Assembly (NCBI GenBank): GCA_013360695.1 | Contig: JABWBC010000008.1 | Span: forward strand, 1 to 51,619 | From: Phycisphaerales bacterium | GTDB lineage: Bacteria; Planctomycetota; Phycisphaerae; Phycisphaerales; UBA1924 | Length of the DNA: 51,619 bases | Direction of reading: 5' to 3' | In this document: piece after piece, positions 23,998 to 32,958 of the stretch | How positions within the stretch are numbered: position 1 is the stretch's first letter | Layout: the number at the start of each line of letters is the position of its first letter | Program-made: the position numbers and the translations under genes | Notes under the pieces: generated by a model | What the model saw: the letters and a program-made list of their open reading frames with translations, nothing else | The model's database searches: none | Told to the model about the DNA's origin: nothing

Positions 23998-24186
23998 ACC
24001 TCCGAAATTCGGTGGACAGGTCGGCACGACTCAACATCGCGCTTCCGTGCCCGCCGAGATCACACACATCGCACTGTCAAACGAAGACTCTCTTCTCACA
24101 CTGCCGATCACGGGAAGAATCCCGAGAAATCCACGCGCTATCGAAACACGGCGCGCTCTTCCAGTCGCGCACCGGTCCTGATCTCG

Positions 24187-24214
24187 ATCATACAAGAAGT
24201 CGCCGGTCCTTCAA
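24187..24214 (-). promoter_or_regulatory. Likely promoter of P3
   Basis: On the minus strand: -35 TTGAAG (24214-24209), 16-bp spacer, -10 TATGAT (24192-24187), a 5-of-6 match to TATAAT. It would give a leader of about 270 nt. Confidence 0.45.
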
Positions 24215-24371
24215 GCCGATTTTGCCGCATTTTTCGAACATCCGTTCGGCAATCACCCACCCCACACGTTTCCCAGACCATCCAAACCGGTCCACCCACA
24301 CAAACCCAACCTTCCCAAACCTCCGTTTTGACTCGGAAGGGGGTGAATGGTTCACAGGTTTGCCCATTTTC

Positions 24372-25601
24372 TCATCGGTTACCGGTCGTAGCGGATTCCC
24401 GCCCTTTTGCACCTCGCGCGGCGTCCATGGCGTCCACGAACTCGTCGAAGAGGTACGAGGAGTCGTGCGGGCCGGGCGATGCTTCGGGGTGGTATTGGAC
24501 CGCAAAGACGGGGCGGCCGGGCACGCGGAAGCCGGCCAGGGTGCCGTCGTTCAGATGGATGTGGGTGGGCTCTCCGCCGACTTTGCGGAGGGACTCGGGG
24601 TCGACCGCGAAGCCGTGGTTCTGGCTGGTGATTTCGATCTTGCCGGTGCGCTGGTCGAGGATGGGCTGGTTGATGCCGCGGTGCCCGAACTTGAGCTTGA
24701 AGGTCGAGGCGCCGAGTGCCAGTGACAGGAGCTGGTGCCCGAGGCAGATGCCGAAGGTGGGGATCGGCGTTCCGCTCTGGTCACGGACGATCTCGCGCAG
24801 GGTTTGGATGACTTGGTCGACGGCGGCGGGGTCGCCCGGGCCGTTGGAGACGAACAGACCGTCGATCTCGTTCTTGTCGAATCGCTCGCGGATTTCCCGT
24901 GCGGTGATGGTGTGGGGCACGAGCGTGACCACGCAGCCGCGATCGGTGAGGTTGCGGAGGATGTTCCGCTTGGCGCCGCAGTCGAGGGCCAGAACGCGGC
25001 GCTTTCCGGAGCCGGCGCGGTCGGCGTCGGGTGACCAGTCGCCGAGCGTCTCGCTCCAGGGCTGGTTGCTGGCGCAGCCCACGGCCGGGACGAGATTCAT
25101 CCCCGCCATGGACGGAGCGGAACGGGCCATGTCGACGAGTTGGGCGTCGGAGAGGTCGGTGCGATCGGTCAGCACGCCCTGGATCGCGCCGGTGGTGCGC
25201 AGGCGGCGGGTGATCGCGCGGGTGTCGACGCCCGAGATCCCAAGCACATTGAACCGGGCGAGGTAGGTGGAGAGGTCGGCGTCGGCGCGGTAGTTGGAGT
25301 GTCGGCGGGCCAATTCGCGGACCACCAGGCCCGAGACCTGTACCTTGTGGGACTCGACATCCTCGGCGTTGGTCCCCACGTTTCCGATCATCGGAAATGT
25401 CGCGACGAGGATCTGCCCGGTGTAGGACGGATCGGTCAGCGATTCCTGGTAGCCGGAAATGGCGGTGTTGAAGACGACCTCGGCGGACGCGATGACACCC
25501 TTGCCGGTGGCCCCGAAGGCCTCTCCGACAAAGACTGAACCATCCGCGAGAGCAAGACGAGCGACCGGGGCAGGGGACGAACCCGAGGACGCGTTGGGCA
25601 T
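24372..25601 (-). CDS. carA: Carbamoyl-phosphate synthase small subunit
   Basis: 409 residues from the ATG at 25601. The N-terminal domain (LALADGSVFVGEAFG, then VVFNTAISGYQESLTDPSY) binds the large subunit. The C-terminal class I glutaminase has its Cys nucleophile in FGICLGHQLLSLALG, the FGHRG motif, and the His/Glu pair in VQYHPEASPGPHD. It releases ammonia from glutamine for carbamoyl phosphate, used by ArgF (encoded 15 kb away) and in pyrimidine synthesis. The large subunit gene is not in the window. A -10-like TACACT lies exactly 6 nt before the ATG and no ribosome-binding site is visible, so the mRNA is probably leaderless. It diverges from priA across 22 bp. Confidence 0.95.
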   Translation of the reverse strand: MPNASSGSSPAPVARLALADGSVFVGEAFGATGKGVIASAEVVFNTAISGYQESLTDPSYTGQILVATFPMIGNVGTNAEDVESHKVQVSGLVVRELARRHSNYRADADLSTYLARFNVLGISGVDTRAITRRLRTTGAIQGVLTDRTDLSDAQLVDMARSAPSMAGMNLVPAVGCASNQPWSETLGDWSPDADRAGSGKRRVLALDCGAKRNILRNLTDRGCVVTLVPHTITAREIRERFDKNEIDGLFVSNGPGDPAAVDQVIQTLREIVRDQSGTPIPTFGICLGHQLLSLALGASTFKLKFGHRGINQPILDQRTGKIEITSQNHGFAVDPESLRKVGGEPTHIHLNDGTLAGFRVPGRPVFAVQYHPEASPGPHDSSYLFDEFVDAMDAARGAKGRESATTGNR

Positions 25602-25603
25602 AG

Positions 25604-25636
25604 GTACAGTGTACGCACACGCGATGGGAACGTCAC
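25604..25636 (-). promoter_or_regulatory. Leaderless-type carA promoter over a GTACA-G-TGTAC palindrome
   Basis: On the minus strand: -35 GTGACG (25636-25631), 17-bp spacer, -10 TACACT (25613-25608), then 6 nt to the ATG. The palindrome GTACAGTGTAC (25604-25614) contains this -10 and, on the plus strand, a weaker TACAGT that could serve priA. The carA -35 lies inside the priA coding region. Confidence 0.55.
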
Positions 25637-28068
25637 GCAAGAGCACGCGATCGATCATGCCGCCCGGCTCGCTTTTCGGCGGTGAGATGCCGCTGCCGAC
25701 GCACTTTGCGAAGGTGGCGGTGGAACGCGGCATCGACGCGGAGAAGGGGCAGGAAGGGCTGACGTATGCCGCGGACGCGGCGGTGCGCGCGGGCGATCGG
25801 GTCGTCGTGCCCTTGGGGCGTGGCGATACGCCGACGGGTGGGATCGTGATCGCGACGGGCGGAACGGAGCTGCTCGACGGGTTCGACGTGTCGCGGGTGA
25901 AGCCGATCCTTGAGCATCAGGGCGCGAGCCTGACGCCGGGCCTGGTGGAATTGGCGAGGTGGATCGCGGGCTACTACGTGTGTCCGCTCGGCATGGCGCT
26001 CTCGACCATGATGCCGGCGGCGGTCAAGCAGGGGATTGGAAAGACGATCGAGCGCCGATACACGTTCAGGCCGCCGGAAGATGGAAAGGAACTGCCGGCC
26101 CGGACGCGGAAGACGATGGAGGCGCTCGCGGCGGTGTTCGGCGACGTGCGGCCCGAGGACGGCGAATCACTCGCGATCGGTGAGAAGGAGTTGCTCGCGG
26201 CGTTGTCGCTGCGTTCGGTCTCCGCGCTGGCGCGGCTGGTACGGTTGGGCTTGCTTGCCGTGTCGCGGCATGAAGTCGTGAAGGCGACAGGCTTTGAAGC
26301 GCCGGCGCTGGCGCCCGCGGAGCCGCCGCCGGTGCTCAGCCCGGACCAGGCGGCGGTGGTTCACGGGATCGAACCTCGGCTTGGGAAATTCGGCGTCCAC
26401 CTGTTGCGCGGCGTGACCGGCTCGGGGAAGACCGAGGTGTATCTGCAGTTGCTCGCGCGGGCGACGGCGGGCGGCGGGACGGCGATCGTTCTGGTGCCGG
26501 AGATCTCGCTCACGCCGCAAACGAGCCAGAGGTTCGTCGATCGATTCGGACGCGACGACGCCGGCGCGGTGGCGGTGCTGCACAGCGGGCTGTCGGCGTC
26601 GCAGCGGCACGCCGAATGGGACCGGGTCCGGCGCGGCGTGGCGCGGATCGTGGTCGGGGCGCGCTCCGCGATCTTCGCGCCGGTGGAGAAGCTCTCGCTC
26701 ATCGTCGTCGATGAGGAGCACGATCATTCGTACAAGCAGGATCAGCTCCCCCGCTACCACGCGCGCGACGTGGCGATCAAACGCGGACAGATCGAGGGGT
26801 GCCCGGTGATCCTGGGCTCGGCGACGCCGTCGCTGGAGAGCTGGGCGAACGCGACGGGCGCGGGGCCGAAGTTCACGCTGTGGGAGTTGCCGACGAGGGT
26901 GACGGGCGTTTCGATGCCGGAGGTGCGGATCGTTGATCTGGCGGCGGAACGGCGAGCGATCGCGGTGAAGGATCCGTCGCAGGTAAACCGCCTGCACGCG
27001 ATCGGGCCGACGCTGGAAAAGGAGATCGACGCGACGCTTTCGGATGGAGGACAGGTGATCCTGCTCCTCAACCGGCGCGGATTTGCCCACTACATCGCGT
27101 GCCCCGATCCCAAGTGCGGCTGGGTGATGCGGTGCGAGAACTGCGACGCGTCGATGGTGCTGCACCGGAACGTGCGCACGGACAGCGAGGCGTGGATGCC
27201 TTCGGGCGGGCTGGTGATGTGCCACCACTGCCTTGCGCGGCAGCTCCTGCCGCGGGCATGTCCGGTGTGCGCGAAGCCGACGAATCCGTTCGGGCTGGGG
27301 ACGCAGCGGCTGGAGGACGAGCTCGTCAAGAAGTTCGCGGCGAGGCACGCGATGGAGGCCGGGGCGATCACGCGGGTTGATCGCGACAGCATGTCGTCGG
27401 CGGCGGACTATTTCGAGATCCTGCGGGCCTTCGCGGACGGCGACATCCGCATCATGCTGGGCACGCAGATGATCTCCAAGGGGCTGGACTTCCCGAACGT
27501 GCGCCTGGTCGGCGTGATCGACGCGGACACGGCGATGCACCTGCCCGATTTCCGCGCCACCGAGCGGACGTTCCAGCTCGTCAGCCAGGTCGCGGGACGC
27601 GCGGGGCGGCGCGATTCGCGCGGCACGGTGATCGTTCAAACGATGTCGCCCGGGCACCCGGCGATTCAGCTGGCGGCCAGGCACGATTACCGCACGTTTG
27701 CGGAGCAGGAGCTGGCGATCCGGGTTCGGGCGCAGATGCCGCCCGCAACGCGGATGGCCCGGATCGTGACGCGCGACAAAGACGCGGGGAAAGCCAGGCA
27801 GCGGGCGGAGGAGGTTGGCGCCGCGCTCCGGGACGCGATCCGGGACATCGCCAAGGGAAGGGGATCGCCCGGGGAGGAGACGATCAGTATCGGGCCGGTC
27901 GCGCCGTGCCCGCTCTCGAGGCTGCACGGGCAGTATCGGTTTGGGCTGGAGGTCGTGGCGTCCGGGGCCGGGGCGATCCAGCGGGCATTGCACGCGGTGC
28001 GGTCGCGGGGTCTTCTCACCAGCGACGCGCATTCGGCGGTGGATGTTGATCCGGTGGCGTTGCTCTGA
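25624..28068 (+). CDS. priA: Primosomal protein N' (replication restart helicase PriA)
   Basis: About 814 residues from the ATG at 25624; the ATG at 25657 is an alternative. The N-terminal 3'-DNA-binding domain is followed by helicase motif I (LLRGVTGSGKTEVYLQLL), Ia (VPEISLTPQ), II (VDEEHDHSYKQ), III (GSATPSLESW), the zinc-binding cysteines in paired C-x2-C and C-x4-C spacings between about 27100 and 27280 (CENC, CHHC, CPVC), and motifs V and VI (GTQMISKGLDFPNVRLVGV and QVAGRAGRRDSRG). PriA reloads the replisome at stalled forks. The following aminotransferase and murD genes run in the same direction with short or no gaps. Confidence 0.94.
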   Translation: MGTSRKSTRSIMPPGSLFGGEMPLPTHFAKVAVERGIDAEKGQEGLTYAADAAVRAGDRVVVPLGRGDTPTGGIVIATGGTELLDGFDVSRVKPILEHQGASLTPGLVELARWIAGYYVCPLGMALSTMMPAAVKQGIGKTIERRYTFRPPEDGKELPARTRKTMEALAAVFGDVRPEDGESLAIGEKELLAALSLRSVSALARLVRLGLLAVSRHEVVKATGFEAPALAPAEPPPVLSPDQAAVVHGIEPRLGKFGVHLLRGVTGSGKTEVYLQLLARATAGGGTAIVLVPEISLTPQTSQRFVDRFGRDDAGAVAVLHSGLSASQRHAEWDRVRRGVARIVVGARSAIFAPVEKLSLIVVDEEHDHSYKQDQLPRYHARDVAIKRGQIEGCPVILGSATPSLESWANATGAGPKFTLWELPTRVTGVSMPEVRIVDLAAERRAIAVKDPSQVNRLHAIGPTLEKEIDATLSDGGQVILLLNRRGFAHYIACPDPKCGWVMRCENCDASMVLHRNVRTDSEAWMPSGGLVMCHHCLARQLLPRACPVCAKPTNPFGLGTQRLEDELVKKFAARHAMEAGAITRVDRDSMSSAADYFEILRAFADGDIRIMLGTQMISKGLDFPNVRLVGVIDADTAMHLPDFRATERTFQLVSQVAGRAGRRDSRGTVIVQTMSPGHPAIQLAARHDYRTFAEQELAIRVRAQMPPATRMARIVTRDKDAGKARQRAEEVGAALRDAIRDIAKGRGSPGEETISIGPVAPCPLSRLHGQYRFGLEVVASGAGAIQRALHAVRSRGLLTSDAHSAVDVDPVALL

Positions 28069-28073
28069 TCGGC

Positions 28074-28970
28074 GTGGAAAGGCCGATATTGTTGTTCGTG
28101 CTTGTTCACCTCAACAACCAGATCGTGCCGCGCGAGCAGGCGAGGGTCGACCCGTTTGACCGCGGCTTTCTGATGGGCGACGGCGTGTACGAAGGCCTGC
28201 GGGCGTTCGACGGTCGGATCGTCGCGATGGACTATCACGTCGAACGCCTTCGCGACGGACTGAAGGCCTTGTCGATCGACTATGACGCGGAGCGGATGGT
28301 GCCGCTGACCGACCGCTTGCTGGAGGCCAACGGCCTGCGCGACGCGTTTGTCTATTGGCAGATCTCACGCGGCGCGCCCGGGCCGGGCAAGCAGGTGAGG
28401 ACGCGCGTCCCGGACGGCGAAATGACGCCGACGGTGTTCGGATTCGCCAGCCCCGCGTGTTCGCTGAAGGAAGCCAGAACACTGCAGGGGCGTGCGGCGG
28501 TGACGGTGCAGGACCCACGGTGGAAGCTCGGGCAGATCAAGTCGATCTCGCTGCTCGGAAGCGTGCTGTGCGCCATGCAGGCCGACGACGCGGACGCGGA
28601 CGACGCGATCATCGTGAACAACGGTCTGGTCGCGGAGGGGACGGCGTCGAATGTCGCGATCGCGATCGACGGACCGAGGGGAACGCGGATCGTCACGCCT
28701 TCGCTCGAGAGCACGCCGATCCTGGCGGGCGTGACGCGCCGGCTCCTGCTTGAGGCGATGCCGGAGATTGAGAATCGCCCCGTGCGGGTCGAGGAACTGA
28801 TGTCGGCGCGCGAGGTGATGGTGACAGGATCGCTCACGATGGTGACGGCGATCACGGTGCTGAACGGGCGGCCGGTCGGCGACGGCAGGCCCGGGCCGAT
28901 CGCGAAGAGAATGCTCGACACGCTTCTGGACGTGATTCACCAGGAGCACGCGGCGAGGTCCGGCGCGTGA
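28074..28970 (+). CDS. Class IV aminotransferase (branched-chain or D-amino-acid type)
   Basis: A fold-type IV PLP enzyme of up to 298 residues. It has the N-terminal substrate motif [17 protein letters not shown], the PLP lysine in [12 protein letters not shown], and the phosphate-binding [12 protein letters not shown]. The C-terminal [11 protein letters not shown] resembles IlvE, while the first motif is also close to D-alanine aminotransferase (Dat). The stretch expected to read GT-A-A-E-V-x-P-V is altered here ([12 protein letters not shown]). The start is uncertain: GTG at 28074, TTG at 28089 (GGAAAGG 6 nt upstream) and GTG at 28098 are all possible; relatives begin near VHLNNQIVP. Its stop overlaps murD by 1 nt (TGATG). 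If it is Dat-like it could make the D-glutamate that MurD uses; this is a hypothesis. Confidence 0.82.
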   Translation: MERPILLFVLVHLNNQIVPREQARVDPFDRGFLMGDGVYEGLRAFDGRIVAMDYHVERLRDGLKALSIDYDAERMVPLTDRLLEANGLRDAFVYWQISRGAPGPGKQVRTRVPDGEMTPTVFGFASPACSLKEARTLQGRAAVTVQDPRWKLGQIKSISLLGSVLCAMQADDADADDAIIVNNGLVAEGTASNVAIAIDGPRGTRIVTPSLESTPILAGVTRRLLLEAMPEIENRPVRVEELMSAREVMVTGSLTMVTAITVLNGRPVGDGRPGPIAKRMLDTLLDVIHQEHAARSGA

Positions 28971-30289
28971 TGGCTTTCGAGTCCAAACGCGTCACGGTGA
29001 TGGGCCTTGGCAACTTTGGTGGCGGGGCGGGCGTGGCGCGGTGGCTGGCGGGCCAGGGCGCGGACGTGCTGGTCACTGACCTCTCGCCGGCGGAGAAGTT
29101 GAAGGCAGGCATCGAGAGCGTGCGCGACCTGATTGAGCGCGGGCGTGTGACGCTGCGGCTTGGCGAGCACAACGTGAGCGACTTCACGACGTGCGACTGC
29201 GTCGTGGCGAACCCCGCGGTGCCGAAGCCATGGGACAATCGGTTCATCCGGGCGGCGCAGGCCGCGGGGATTCCCGTGACGACCGAGATCGGGCTGGTGA
29301 TCGAGCGACTGCCCGATCGCGAGCGGGTGCTGGCGGTGACGGGGTCGGCGGGCAAGAGCACGACCACGGCGCTCGTTGAGCATGCGCTCCGTACGACCGG
29401 GCGCGGGGTCGCGATGGGCGGGAACATCGGCGGCTCGCTGCTTGATTCGCTCGCGTCGATCTCGCCTGATACGTTCGTCGTGCTGGAACTCTCGAGCTTC
29501 ATGCTGCACTGGCTGGCGGGTTGGTCGCCCAAAGTCGCGGTGGTGACGAACCTCTCGGCAAACCACCTCGACTGGCACGGCACGATCGACCACTATCGCG
29601 CGAGCAAGCAGAATCTCCTTGCGTCGCAACGAGAGGGAGATGTCGCGGTGCTGGGCCAAGCGGGGAGCGGGGACGATTGGGCCACACGCGAGGGCGTGCG
29701 GCGAATGGTCGTGGGTGAACGCGATGCGCAGGGCTTGCCGCGGCTTTCGATTCCGGGCGGTCACAACCGCGTGAACGCGGCGATGGCTCTGGCGGCCGCG
29801 TGCGCGATCGATCCCACGCTCGAACGCAATGCAGCGGCGAGCGCGATGGCGAACTTCGCGGGCCTCCCGCACCGCTTGCAATTGGTGCATGAATCGCGCG
29901 GCGTTCGCTTCTATAACGACTCCAAGTCCACGACGCCGGAGGCGACGCTTCTGGCGGTGCGTGCGTTTGAGGATTCATCGCGCGTCCACCTGATCGCGGG
30001 CGGGTACGACAAGGGGTCGGACCTCTCGGCGATCGCGGCGCTGGCGCCGAAGCTCGCCGGGCTGTACGCGATCGGGAACACCGGGGCGACGATCGCGGAA
30101 AGGGCCGGGGCGCGGGCGACGCTGTGCGGCACGCTGGCGAACGCGGTGGATGCGGCGAGAGGTCAATTGAGGAACGGTGACGTGCTCTTGCTCTCGCCGG
30201 GCTGCGCGTCGTGGGATCAGTTCGAGAACTATGAGAAGCGTGGCGATATGTTCGCGGAACTCGTAAAACGGCAGAACGGCGGGCAATGA
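28970..30289 (+). CDS. murD: UDP-N-acetylmuramoyl-L-alanine--D-glutamate ligase
   Basis: 439 residues from the ATG at 28970. The N-terminal Rossmann domain opens [20 protein letters not shown]. The ATPase domain has [17 protein letters not shown], an NIGGSLLD element and VLELSSFML, then [11 protein letters not shown] (magnesium and carbamylated-lysine region). The C-terminal domain has [12 protein letters not shown] and GGYDKGSDL, hallmarks of MurD. It adds D-glutamate to UDP-MurNAc-L-Ala in peptidoglycan synthesis, so the organism carries at least part of the wall pathway. Start and stop codons overlap both neighbours (TGATG upstream, ATGA downstream), which points to one transcript with the aminotransferase and the lipoprotein. 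Confidence 0.94.
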   Translation: MAFESKRVTVMGLGNFGGGAGVARWLAGQGADVLVTDLSPAEKLKAGIESVRDLIERGRVTLRLGEHNVSDFTTCDCVVANPAVPKPWDNRFIRAAQAAGIPVTTEIGLVIERLPDRERVLAVTGSAGKSTTTALVEHALRTTGRGVAMGGNIGGSLLDSLASISPDTFVVLELSSFMLHWLAGWSPKVAVVTNLSANHLDWHGTIDHYRASKQNLLASQREGDVAVLGQAGSGDDWATREGVRRMVVGERDAQGLPRLSIPGGHNRVNAAMALAAACAIDPTLERNAAASAMANFAGLPHRLQLVHESRGVRFYNDSKSTTPEATLLAVRAFEDSSRVHLIAGGYDKGSDLSAIAALAPKLAGLYAIGNTGATIAERAGARATLCGTLANAVDAARGQLRNGDVLLLSPGCASWDQFENYEKRGDMFAELVKRQNGGQ

Positions 30290-31326
30290 AGACCGAACTT
30301 GGTCGGGTGGTCATGCGGTCGGGTGAGCAAGTGATGCAAGCGTCGAACTGCACGAGCAGCGCAGAACGAAAGCAAAGGCCGCCGTCCCTCACGGTCGGAC
30401 TGCTGGTGGCCACTGCGACGATGGCGTCGACACTGCTTGGCGGCTGCCAATCGAGCGAGCACCCAACGCACGCGGCATCTCCCGCCGCCCACGAACCTCC
30501 GGGCGAGCCCGCGAGGAATCCGGTGGCTTCTGGTACGTCCGAAACAAACGGAGATTTGCTCGAGAAGTCTGACCAGATACGACGCCAGCCGAGCGAAACA
30601 ACCGAGCCAGTTCCCGCGCCTGCGACGAACCCGGCGGCCACTCCGAGCGAGCCATCTCCCACGACCACGCCCGCGCCGAGCCCGACGCTGCGCGAGGTCT
30701 TTCCGGGCGTGCGGGTCGACATCGCGAGCAAGCTCGTCGAGCTCGACGGCATGGTGCCGATCGATGTCCACAACCCCAAGTCACCCCGCGTGTACCTTGA
30801 GGTGATCGCGTGCACGTATGACAGCAAAGAGCACGAGTCGCTGGTCGTGACGCGAACCAAGCCCTCGCAGGTTCACGCCGCGATGCTGATGATCGGACTG
30901 GAGCCCGGCGCGCCGGGAAGCTGGCAAGTGGATGAGCAGTTGCGCGTGACGAGCGTCCCGCCGCGGGGCTCGCCGGTGCGAGTGACACTGGTGTTCAATC
31001 CCGCCTCGCCCGACGCGAAAGAGGTCGACCCGGCGGAGCTGGTGATCAACGCCAAGACCAAGGCGCGCGCGTCGTCGCTGGAGGGCGCGGGGTTCGTCTT
31101 CGGCGGCTCGCGCATCGTCGAGTGGCAGGGGCGGTCGTTCTATGACGCGGACGGCACGGGCACGCTGATCGGCCTGGCGACGTTTGGAAGCGAGACGATC
31201 GCGTGGCGCGAAGTCTTCTCGCCCGAGGCAGCGATCGCCGAGCCCGTGTGGATCGCTGACAATGAGCGAGTTCCCGCGGCGAACACGCCGGTGACCGTGC
31301 GGCTTCGGCCTGTGCTTGAGAAGTGA
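30286..31326 (+). CDS. YdjY-domain lipoprotein
   Basis: Up to 346 residues. The N-terminus is unusually long for a lipoprotein; the hydrophobic stretch and lipobox are [16 protein letters not shown], so the true start may be the ATG at 30334. After the lipid-modified Cys comes a Pro/Thr/Ser/Ala-rich linker of about 75 residues. It is followed by a domain with [38 protein letters not shown] and [16 protein letters not shown], the pattern of the YdjY domain common in planctomycetes. The biochemical role of that domain is unknown. The ATG at 30286 overlaps the murD stop by 4 nt. A membrane-anchored protein coupled to murD might act in the cell envelope (inference). Confidence 0.78.
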   Translation: MKTELGRVVMRSGEQVMQASNCTSSAERKQRPPSLTVGLLVATATMASTLLGGCQSSEHPTHAASPAAHEPPGEPARNPVASGTSETNGDLLEKSDQIRRQPSETTEPVPAPATNPAATPSEPSPTTTPAPSPTLREVFPGVRVDIASKLVELDGMVPIDVHNPKSPRVYLEVIACTYDSKEHESLVVTRTKPSQVHAAMLMIGLEPGAPGSWQVDEQLRVTSVPPRGSPVRVTLVFNPASPDAKEVDPAELVINAKTKARASSLEGAGFVFGGSRIVEWQGRSFYDADGTGTLIGLATFGSETIAWREVFSPEAAIAEPVWIADNERVPAANTPVTVRLRPVLEK

Positions 31327-31421
31327 CGCGGGTTCACAACACAACGAAGTCGCGTCGCACGACCCGGATCCCTTTCGAGGATGCGTCAGGCCTGGCGTCC
31401 CAAGGCGGGGCAACGTCGTCT

Positions 31422-32915
31422 TCACTCAAACAAGCGAACCTTGATCGGGCGGTCGGCTTCGTCGGCGGAAGAGTCTTTCACGCGGACTTCGACGTCCTTT
31501 CCGATCAGGAGCCCGGCGTCGATGAACGCGGCGTACGCTCCGACGGCGTCCTTCACCTCGCGGTCGGCGATCCTGGTGATGATCTGGCCCGCTCTCAGGC
31601 CCGCGCGGGTCGCGACGGAGCCTGGAACAACGAAGCCGACGGTCGCGTCGTCGCCGAAGTCACGCACGGACATGCCGAGCTGGCGGGCGATGTAACCCCA
31701 TGCGTCGTTGACCAGCGAGGCGGCGTCACGCTCACCCAGCGTGATCTTCATGTCGATCTCTTCGCTGTCACGCCACACCTTGGCGGGCACGATCTGCCCG
31801 GGGCGGCACGCGCTGACGACGGCGCGCAGCACCTCGGGGTCGCTCGTGTCGTAGCCCGCGACGGAGCGGATGATGTCGTTGCGGCGCAGGCCTGATTTCT
31901 CGGCCGCCCCACCCGACACGACGGATGAAATGCGCAAGCCCAGGCCGACGAACTCGCCGTCGTTGGTGATCTCAGCGACGCCGCGATCGAACTGGATGCC
32001 GAGAAATCCTCGCGCGACCTTGCCCGAGTTGATGATCTGTTCAACAACGGACTCGATGGTGTCGAGTGGGATGGCGAAGGAGATGCCCGCAGACTGCCCG
32101 GCCTCGCCGCTGGTGCCGTCGCTCTCTCGCCCCGTGGCGATGGCGACGTTCATGCCGATGACGCGTCCGTGGATGTCGACGAGGGGCCCGCCGCTGTTGC
32201 CGGGGTTGACGGCGGCGTCGGTCTGGATGAAGTTCGTGAACCCGCCCATTTCCAGCACAGGTCGCGCGGAGCGACCGAGGCCGGAGATGATGCCCTCGGA
32301 CATGGAGAACTTGAAGCCGAAGGGTGAGCCGAAGGCAAAGACACGGTCGCCCTGCTCGGGACGCTCGCCGGTGGCGCGCTGGAGCGGGAAGAGGCCCCGC
32401 CTCACGTCGACTTTCAGCACGGCGATGTCGGTGAAGGGATCGGCGCCGACGAGAGACGCGGTGGCGACGCGCCCGTTGGAGAACTGCACGCTGATGTTGC
32501 GCGCGGCACGGACCACGTGGGCGTTGGTGATGATGTGTCCCTTGTCGTCAAAGACCCAGCCCGAGCCAGTCGAGCCGCGGAAGAACCAGCCACGCCCGTG
32601 CGGGTTCAGGGGAATACTCTTGCCGTTCTCCTGATCGTCGCCTTGCGAGCCATCGGCGGGGTCGGTGTCGCGCGCGGGCCCGCCTTCAACCACGAGGTGG
32701 ACAACGCCCGGCTCCACACCGGCGGAGACGGCGCGGGTGGCGCGGTTGAGCCGATCGAGGATGTCGTCGTCCCCCAGCGTCTGGTGCGCGAGGCGCACCG
32801 TCGCCTGGGTCCGCGAGTCTTCCACGCGGCGGACAAGTTCGGGCACGACGATCAACGCCGCCATCGAGGTGAGCAGAACCACCACCGACGGCCCGTACGA
32901 GACGAATCGACGCAT
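31422..32915 (-). CDS. Trypsin-like serine protease of the Deg/HtrA family with two PDZ domains
   Basis: 497 residues from the ATG at 32915 (AGGAGA upstream). One N-terminal membrane segment (VVVLLTSMAALIVVPELV) anchors or exports it. The protease domain holds the triad: His in IITNAHVV, Asp in PFTDIAVLKV and Ser in AVNPGNSGGPLVD. Two PDZ-like regions follow (ARGFLGIQF... and a second around GSVATRAGLRAGQII). Deg proteases degrade or refold damaged envelope proteins. It is the last gene of a minus-strand run UPF0316-amidase-panB-this gene, with gaps of 27, 23 and 43 nt. No sigma-E-like control sequence was seen. Confidence 0.9.
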   Translation of the reverse strand: MRRFVSYGPSVVVLLTSMAALIVVPELVRRVEDSRTQATVRLAHQTLGDDDILDRLNRATRAVSAGVEPGVVHLVVEGGPARDTDPADGSQGDDQENGKSIPLNPHGRGWFFRGSTGSGWVFDDKGHIITNAHVVRAARNISVQFSNGRVATASLVGADPFTDIAVLKVDVRRGLFPLQRATGERPEQGDRVFAFGSPFGFKFSMSEGIISGLGRSARPVLEMGGFTNFIQTDAAVNPGNSGGPLVDIHGRVIGMNVAIATGRESDGTSGEAGQSAGISFAIPLDTIESVVEQIINSGKVARGFLGIQFDRGVAEITNDGEFVGLGLRISSVVSGGAAEKSGLRRNDIIRSVAGYDTSDPEVLRAVVSACRPGQIVPAKVWRDSEEIDMKITLGERDAASLVNDAWGYIARQLGMSVRDFGDDATVGFVVPGSVATRAGLRAGQIITRIADREVKDAVGAYAAFIDAGLLIGKDVEVRVKDSSADEADRPIKVRLFE

Positions 32916-32958
32916 CACGATCTCCTGCGGGGCGCCGCGCGGGCCCCGGATGTTATCG

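Larger units (their letters stand above)
23911..24371. other. 461-bp leader and spacer between P3 and carA
   Basis: No gene is supported. The stretch is less GC-rich than its surroundings and has pyrimidine-rich runs on the plus strand near 24250-24330. It holds a promoter-like pair at 24187-24214 reading toward P3, a hairpin at 23973-23997, and a run of T in the P3 leader just before the ribosome-binding site. The carA transcript ends into it with no obvious terminator. Confidence 0.6.

Noticed and set aside
24200-24370. Pyrimidine-rich, GC-poorer stretch before P3, considered as an origin or recent insert
   Set aside because: No DnaA-type repeats, no inverted ends and no gene content; it is more simply a long leader and spacer.
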